A stretch of 10,598 nucleotides of DNA from Gammaproteobacteria bacterium. GTDB taxonomy: Bacteria; Pseudomonadota; Gammaproteobacteria; Pseudomonadales; Azotimanducaceae_A. The stretch's first letter is position 1. Every line of letters begins with the position of its first letter. Shown one piece after another: positions 7,036 through 10,598 of this stretch. The stretch lies in the NCBI GenBank assembly GCA_026713405.1, contig JAPOON010000231.1:1-10598 (forward strand), read 5' to 3'. The position numbers were made by a program, and so were the translations under genes. Below the pieces are notes generated by a model. The model saw only the letters and a list, made by a program, of their open reading frames with translations, had not been told where the DNA came from and made no database searches.

Positions 7036-7278
7036 ATGAAAATCAATGTGGAAGTGGATCTCACGCCCGAAGAGCTGCGCCGCTTCATGGGCCTGCCGGA
7101 CGTCGGCGGCGTGCAGAAGCAGATGCTGGAGCAGTTCACGCAGCGTATTGCCTCGTCGGCAGAGCAGCGCGATGAGTTCCTGCGCAACCTGGTGACCGGC
7201 GGCATGGCGCCCTGGCAGAACTTCTTCAACATGGTTTCGGGTACCGGCGAACAGCCCGGCGACCCGCGCGACAAGTAA
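7036..7278 (+). CDS. DUF6489-like small protein
   Basis: This is an 80-residue soluble protein with no signal peptide or membrane segment. The opening pattern, MKINVEVDLTPEE followed by FMGLPDV (17-23), matches what I recall of the DUF6489 family, small proteins of unknown function in Proteobacteria. The middle (about 25-55) is predicted helical and charged, the stretch around APWQNFFNMV (58-67) is amphipathic, and the tail is Gly/Pro/Asp-rich. It starts a plus-strand cluster that continues with WS/DGAT and GNAT genes, and it is divergent from phaC. A granule- or lipid-associated role is suggested by the neighbours and the amphipathic helix only. The reading frame reopens directly after its TAA (see 7297-7419). 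Existence of the gene is secure; function is unknown. Confidence 0.8.
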   Translation: MKINVEVDLTPEELRRFMGLPDVGGVQKQMLEQFTQRIASSAEQRDEFLRNLVTGGMAPWQNFFNMVSGTGEQPGDPRDK

Positions 7279-7281
7279 GAA

Positions 7282-7296
7282 CCCGCCTCAGGCGGG
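7282..7296 (+). terminator. Compact hairpin after the DUF6489-like gene, without U-run
   Basis: CCCGCC (7282-7287), loop TCA and GGCGGG (7291-7296) form a perfect GC-only stem three nt after the TAA stop. The following bases are ATGAGATC and then an A-run, so on the plus strand it is not a standard intrinsic terminator. It could act as an mRNA-stabilising or attenuating element between the small gene and the WS/DGAT gene. Confidence 0.4.
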
Positions 7297-7419
7297 ATGA
7301 GATCAAAAAAACCGGGCGCCAGCCCGCGGGTAGCGGCGGTACTGAAATTGGGCCTGGAAGACATCGACAACATGCTGAAAGCACCCCAACAGGGATCTGA
7401 GGAGCAATCATGCGGCTGA
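7297..7419 (+). CDS. Possible 40-residue small ORF overlapping the WS/DGAT start
   Basis: The ATG at 7297 opens a 40-codon frame that ends at TGA 7417-7419, overlapping the WS/DGAT start codon at 7410 by ten nt. The frame is the same as that of the upstream DUF6489-like gene and is open from its TAA stop onward. The peptide starts basic (MRSKKPG), has a helix-like middle (RVAAVLKLGLEDIDNML at residues 11-27) and a Gln/Glu-rich end. No good ribosome-binding site fits, because the ATG abuts a hairpin. It could be a real small protein translated by read-through or re-initiation, the remnant of a longer DUF6489 C-terminus, or chance. Confidence 0.25.
   Translation: MRSKKPGASPRVAAVLKLGLEDIDNMLKAPQQGSEEQSCG
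7305..7326 (-). terminator. Intrinsic-terminator-like structure on the minus (antisense) strand
   Basis: Read on the minus strand, CGGGC, loop TGGC and GCCCG (7326-7313) are followed by a G-C pair's worth of spacer and then seven U (7311-7305). The stem is only 5 bp but GC-only, and the U-run is complete. No minus-strand gene ends here; any transcript reaching it would be antisense to WS/DGAT. Confidence 0.4.
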
Positions 7420-8903
7420 GCACGCAGGACGCATCGTTTCTGTATTCGGAGACGGCCAGCGGCCCGATGAACGGCGCGGGAATCGCCGTGATCGAGGGCG
7501 AAGTGCCGTTCGACACGATTTATCGACACATCGCCTCGCGCCTGCACCTGGTGCCGCGCTATCGGCAGCGGCTGGCCATGGTGCCGTTCAACCTCGCCCA
7601 CCCCAAATGGGTGGACGACCCCGATTTCGATCTCGCCAACCACCTCAAGCGACACCGGCTGCCGGCAGGTTCGACGCTGGACGATGCCATTCGCGCCGCA
7701 CTGGATTTCAACGAGCCGCTGCTGCCGCGCGACAAGCCCCTGTGGCGGATGTGCGTCATCGAGGGCGTCAAGGATCGCACCATTCTTGCCCAGATGGGCC
7801 ACCACGCCATGGTCGACGGCGCCTCCGGTGTCGATATCTCGCTGGTGCTGTTCGACCTGCAGAAGGATGCGCCGCAGCCGGAACCGGAACCCTGGCATCC
7901 GCAGCCCCTGCCCTCCCCCGTGGAACTCGCCACCGAAGCGGCACTGGAGACCGTGCACACCCTGTCCGGCGAGAATCCGTTCAAGGCCGCGAACTTCACA
8001 TCCGAGCGTGCCGAACTGCTGCGGCGGGCCACCGAGTCGATGACGCGGTTCCTGGCCGAGCCGGTTCTTACCGCGCCCTGGAACGCTGCGCCGGTGGGGC
8101 CGAAACGCCAATTCCTGTGGCGCAAGTACTCATTCGCCGATTTTCGACGCATTCGCTCCACCCTGGGCGGAACCATAAATGACGTGGTGCTCGCCACGGT
8201 GACCGAGGCCGCCGCCCGGTACCTGAAGGCTCACGACGAGCGTACGGCCGGCCAGCACCTGCGCATCATGTGTCCCGTCAACGTGCGCACCGAAGACGAG
8301 CGCGGCGCGCTGGGCAACCGCGTCTCCGGCATTTTTCCCGTATTCGACGCCGAACCCATGGACATGGGCGCGCGGCTGCACAAGGTGCGCTGGGAAACCG
8401 AGCAGATCAAGAACAACCGCGAGGCGCAGGCCATGCAGTTGATGACCGAGGCGGCCCCTTCCATGCCGTCGGTGGCCATGGCACCCACCCTCCTGGTAGG
8501 CACGCCCTGGGACCCGACCGCGATGACGGCGAACTTTCCCCTGCCCGTGCCGCCGGCGTTCGGGCCGCGTCCGCCCATGTTCGGCTTCAACTTCACCTGC
8601 ACCAATGTTCCCGGCGTGCAGACCACCCAGTACCTTGCCGGCCACCGCATCCTCGACAACCTGGCGTTCCTGATGCTGAGCGGTACCCTGGGCTACGGGG
8701 TCGTGGTCTCGAGCTACAACCAGAACATCTATTTCAATTTCATCTGCGACCCCCGCCTGATGCCCGACCTGGAACTCATGGCGAACGGCGTCGACGCTGC
8801 CTTCGAAGAACTGTTGGCCGTAGCGGAACGGGCGCAAGCCCCCGCGGCGGCCCAGACGAAATCCGCCGCGGCGGAACAACCGCAACCCGCCACGGCAAAT
8901 TGA
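7410..8903 (+). CDS. Wax ester synthase / diacylglycerol acyltransferase (WS/DGAT)
   Basis: WS/DGAT moves an acyl group from acyl-CoA to a fatty alcohol or diacylglycerol, forming wax ester or triacylglycerol at the cytoplasmic membrane face. The 497 residues match the family length. The catalytic motif HHAMVDG is at 131-137, with His132 and Asp136 as the usual key pair. PLWR (110-113), the ND pair (257-258, in TINDVVLA) and NVPG (399-402) are the other conserved blocks. The first residues, LSTQDASFLYSET, are also typical. GAGGAG lies seven nt before the ATG. A low-complexity Ala/Gln tail (about 474-497) extends past the domain. The GNAT gene follows after 34 bp. Which acceptor is preferred cannot be told from sequence. 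Confidence 0.95.
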   Translation: MRLSTQDASFLYSETASGPMNGAGIAVIEGEVPFDTIYRHIASRLHLVPRYRQRLAMVPFNLAHPKWVDDPDFDLANHLKRHRLPAGSTLDDAIRAALDFNEPLLPRDKPLWRMCVIEGVKDRTILAQMGHHAMVDGASGVDISLVLFDLQKDAPQPEPEPWHPQPLPSPVELATEAALETVHTLSGENPFKAANFTSERAELLRRATESMTRFLAEPVLTAPWNAAPVGPKRQFLWRKYSFADFRRIRSTLGGTINDVVLATVTEAAARYLKAHDERTAGQHLRIMCPVNVRTEDERGALGNRVSGIFPVFDAEPMDMGARLHKVRWETEQIKNNREAQAMQLMTEAAPSMPSVAMAPTLLVGTPWDPTAMTANFPLPVPPAFGPRPPMFGFNFTCTNVPGVQTTQYLAGHRILDNLAFLMLSGTLGYGVVVSSYNQNIYFNFICDPRLMPDLELMANGVDAAFEELLAVAERAQAPAAAQTKSAAAEQPQPATAN

Positions 8904-8937
8904 TTACGCCGCAGCAAAGCGACACACGGGAGGACTG

Positions 8938-9540
8938 ATGTCCGCTACAGCAAGCATTGAAAGCACTCTTGAGCGATACCCACTGGAAGTCACCCTGTCG
9001 GACGGACGCCAGCTTGAATTGCGCATCGTCGGCGCCGGCGACCGCAAAGCCATCCTGGCGTTCGCCCGCAACCTTCCCGAGCAGGACCTGCTCTTCCTGC
9101 GCGTGGACATCACCAAGCCGGATGCCGTCGACCGCTGGCTGGCCAACGTCGCCGAAGGCACCACCCTGTCCCTCATCGCCTACGACGGCGACAGCATGGC
9201 CGGTTACGCCACGGTGGACCGCACCCCGGCCCGCTGGACGCGGCGCGTTGGCGAACTGCGGCTCACCGTGGGGCAGGACTACCGCGGCCAGGGCCTGGGC
9301 CGGCACCTGAGCGCAAAGATCTTCGACATCGCCAAGAGCCTGGGCTTGAGGAAACTGACCGCCAACATGACGCCAGACCAGCGCGGCGCCCAGGCCGCCT
9401 TCCAGCGCCTGGGGTTTGTCGCCGAAGCCCTGCTCACGGATTTCGTGGAAGACCGCGACGGCGGCCTGCACGACCTGGTCATGATGACCTTTGACGTGGA
9501 CGGGCTGACCGACCACGCCGACCACTCGCTGCAGCTCTAA
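8938..9540 (+). CDS. GNAT-family N-acetyltransferase
   Basis: This 200-residue protein has one GNAT domain at about 25-190, which transfers an acetyl (acyl) group from acyl-CoA to an amine. The acetyl-CoA pyrophosphate loop YRGQGLGRHL is at 115-124 with the strand ELRLTV before it, and the motif-B region, AAFQRLGFV (153-161), is clear. The ATG at 8938 has GGGAGG four nt upstream. The gene follows WS/DGAT by 34 bp and is probably co-transcribed. The substrate is unknown; candidates are a small amine or a protein lysine or N-terminus. The neighbouring acyl-CoA-dependent storage genes make regulation of storage enzymes by acetylation conceivable but unproven. No truncation or odd residue was seen. 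Confidence 0.9.
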   Translation: MSATASIESTLERYPLEVTLSDGRQLELRIVGAGDRKAILAFARNLPEQDLLFLRVDITKPDAVDRWLANVAEGTTLSLIAYDGDSMAGYATVDRTPARWTRRVGELRLTVGQDYRGQGLGRHLSAKIFDIAKSLGLRKLTANMTPDQRGAQAAFQRLGFVAEALLTDFVEDRDGGLHDLVMMTFDVDGLTDHADHSLQL

Positions 9541-9606
9541 CTGGGCAACTCGATCGCGCGTTGACCTTCGCCTGACAGGCGTACGCGCGTTGCAGTAGGC
9601 TCGATA

Positions 9607-9621
9607 TGTTGCGCTGCATTA
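9607..9621. promoter_or_regulatory. Third, degenerate copy of the TGC-rich phaP upstream motif
   Basis: TGTTGCGCTGCATTA resembles the 15-mer TGCTGYRRTGCACAA found twice at 9671-9713, sharing the TG-TGC--TGCA core. It lies about 50 bp upstream of those copies. It could be an auxiliary PhaR site; the match is too loose to be certain. Confidence 0.3.
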
Positions 9622-9659
9622 GCTTCTAATCGCCCCAGCAAAAAGACCGCAAAAAAGGG

Positions 9660-9688
9660 TTGCATCGAAAAATGCTGTGGTGCACAAT
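9660..9688 (+). promoter_or_regulatory. phaP: Candidate phaP promoter
   Basis: TTGCAT (9660-9665) and CACAAT (9683-9688) are 17 bp apart and match the sigma70 elements at three and four of six positions. They would start a transcript near 9695 with a leader of about 55-60 nt before the phasin ATG. The -10 element lies inside the left arm of the inverted repeat at 9671-9713, so a repressor bound there would block RNA polymerase. Confidence 0.4.
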
Positions 9689-9713
9689 ATGCGTGTTTGT
9701 GCATTGCAGCATT
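9671..9713. promoter_or_regulatory. Long inverted repeat before phaP, probable PhaR operator
   Basis: AATGCTGTGGTGCACAA (9671-9687) and TTGTGCATTGCAGCATT (9697-9713) are inverted copies matching at 14 of 17 positions around a 9-bp centre. The three mismatches lie together and would all be G-U pairs in RNA. PhaR proteins are known to bind TGC-rich sequences before phasin genes, and phaR is in this window, so a double operator is the first reading. If transcription starts upstream, the same bases could fold as an RNA hairpin. Confidence 0.65.
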
Positions 9714-9752
9714 TCTGCTGACTCAACTACTGAAACCAGATAGAGGTAATCG

Positions 9753-10118
9753 ATGAACCCTTTTGAGCAACAGATGAAGCTTGGCCGAGACCTGATGGAA
9801 CTCAACTCCGAGTGGTTCCGCAAGCTCGCCGAGTTCGACTCCAAGAACTTCAACGACTACGTTCAGTTCAACCAGGATTTCGCCGGCAGGCTGCCCGAAG
9901 TGAAGGACATCAGTGGCTTCGTCGACCTGCAGCGCGAGTACGGCGAGCAACTCTGGAACAGCACCCAGGAAACCATGAAAGTCCGCGGCGAAATGCTGCG
10001 TGACGCGTTCAACGCCGGCAACGAAACGATTCGCAAGGCATTCAGCCCCGAAGCCGAAGAGAAGCCGCAGGCAAAACGCTCCTCGACGAAGAGCAGCGCC
10101 ACAAAAGCGGCAGCCTGA
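9753..10118 (+). CDS. phaP: Phasin, PHA granule-associated protein
   Basis: Phasins coat PHA granules, limit their fusion and can stimulate PhaC. The 121-residue product is almost all helix: residues 1-97 match the phasin_2 pattern (NPFEQQM, then LNSEWFRKLAEFDSKNFNDYV). A short Lys/Ser/Ala-rich tail (about 101-121) is likely disordered and could touch DNA, as the longer tails of PhaF-like phasins do. It is shorter than classical PhaP1 of about 190 residues. AGAGG lies seven nt before the ATG. The gene stands alone, with a promoter region carrying TGC-rich inverted repeats and a strong terminator after it, as expected for a very highly expressed, PhaR-controlled gene. The gap of 212 bp before it separates it from the GNAT gene. 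Confidence 0.92.
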   Translation: MNPFEQQMKLGRDLMELNSEWFRKLAEFDSKNFNDYVQFNQDFAGRLPEVKDISGFVDLQREYGEQLWNSTQETMKVRGEMLRDAFNAGNETIRKAFSPEAEEKPQAKRSSTKSSATKAAA

Positions 10119-10151
10119 GCGGTAACGAATACCGCTTTCCTCCCCCTGCAC

Positions 10152-10199
10152 ACCCCCGGTTACCGGAGACCTGCTCCGCTAACCGGGGGTTGTGTTTTT
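10152..10199 (+). terminator. Strong intrinsic terminator of phaP
   Basis: ACCCCCGGTTA (10152-10162) pairs perfectly with TAACCGGGGGT (10180-10190). After one C-C mismatch, five further pairs (10164-10168 with 10174-10178) close a 5-nt loop. The stem runs into TTGTGTTTTT (10190-10199). This is a textbook Rho-independent terminator 33 nt after the phasin stop. The remaining bases up to 10303 hold nothing I can identify. Confidence 0.93.
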
Positions 10200-10303
10200 C
10201 CAGCCCCTGAATTGTCGTCCACCCTGGCAGAGCGCCGGGCGGATTGAAGAGCCGGGTTCGCGCCCGTTTCCCACTTTCCACGCGGGTTGGCGCATTCGCA
10301 TCT

Positions 10304-10598
10304 TCAGCCGTTCTTTTCGAGAATCCGCTCGTGGAAGTCACGCATCGCCGTATACAGGCGCTCGGTGGCTTCCGGAACCGTCGTATCCGGATCGAACCGG
10401 ATGGGGTCGAGCACATGCGCCGCCACCGGCCCCGGCCGCGCTTCCCGCGTACCTGGCGGCCGGATCTGCTTCAGGCCCTCCAGGTAGACCGGCACCACCG
10501 GCACATTCGCCTCCAGGGCCAGAATCGAGACGCCGTGCTTGAAGTGCGACAGGTGACGGCCGCGCGCGCGCGTCCCCTCCGGGAACAGCATCAGGTTC
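10304..10598 (-). CDS. Lysophospholipid (1-acylglycerol-3-phosphate) acyltransferase, PlsC family (partial)
   Basis: Only the C-terminal 97 residues are in the window; the N-terminus, with the catalytic HX4D motif, lies beyond base 10598. The acyltransferase block FPEGTR (visible residues 5-10) binds the glycerol-phosphate acceptor, and VPVVPVYLEG (32-41) is the next conserved block. Such enzymes acylate lysophosphatidate at the inner membrane to phosphatidate, the precursor of phospholipids and, through diacylglycerol, of triacylglycerol. That would suit the WS/DGAT nearby. The fragment could also be the end of a larger fused protein. It converges on phaP, and 185 bp with the phaP terminator lie between them. 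Confidence 0.85.
   Translation of the reverse strand, partial: NLMLFPEGTRARGRHLSHFKHGVSILALEANVPVVPVYLEGLKQIRPPGTREARPGPVAAHVLDPIRFDPDTTVPEATERLYTAMRDFHERILEKNG

Noticed and set aside
6909..8111. Minus-strand 400-codon frame opposite the DUF6489-like and WS/DGAT genes
   Set aside because: It is a shadow frame: the WS/DGAT motifs on the plus strand explain this DNA, and the antisense product resembles no family.
9569..9581. Hairpin CGCCT-GAC-AGGCG after the GNAT gene as a terminator
   Set aside because: The stem is only 5 bp and no U-run follows on either strand, so it cannot be called a terminator.

Overview
The window is high-GC (low-to-mid sixties percent by eye), densely coded DNA with Shine-Dalgarno-led genes. 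It looks like a proteobacterial chromosome. PhaR, a class I-type PHA synthase, a phasin and a DUF6489-like protein beside a WS/DGAT acyltransferase fit a lipid-degrading, lipid-storing gammaproteobacterium best, but the taxonomy is an inference from gene content. No tRNA, rRNA, CRISPR array, insertion sequence or phage gene was seen.

Left part (1-3716), acyl-CoA metabolism. A class I adenylate-forming acyl-CoA ligase (minus, C-terminus off the window) is followed upstream by an SDR dehydrogenase (minus). Across an 80-bp divergent promoter region holding a 20-bp imperfect palindrome, a plus-strand pair encodes a DUF35 Zn-ribbon/OB-fold protein and a thiolase-superfamily protein. The thiolase keeps its nucleophilic Cys but has lost both usual active-site His residues. 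Together they look like part of a catabolic pathway for a carboxylic acid with an unusual side chain, steroid- or isoprenoid-like. No acyl-CoA dehydrogenase or hydratase lies in view.

Middle and right part (3718-10118), carbon storage. On the minus strand the order of transcription is phaC, phaR (1-nt gap), then a Cof-type HAD hydrolase that ends 1 nt from the convergent thiolase. Divergent from phaC, the plus strand carries a DUF6489-like gene, a possible small ORF, a wax ester synthase/diacylglycerol acyltransferase and a GNAT acetyltransferase. A separate phasin gene follows, with its own promoter region and a strong intrinsic terminator. A partial PlsC-type acyltransferase enters from the right edge on the minus strand.

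How it fits together: PhaC makes polyhydroxyalkanoate from 3-hydroxyacyl-CoA, the phasin coats granules, and PhaR probably senses PHA and represses phaP. Two inverted TGC-rich 17-mers over the predicted phaP promoter are good operator candidates. WS/DGAT makes wax esters or triacylglycerol from acyl-CoA. The most interesting points are the joining of two storage-lipid systems in one locus, the His-less thiolase with its DUF35 partner, the phaP operator/hairpin, and an in-frame small ORF behind the DUF6489-like gene.
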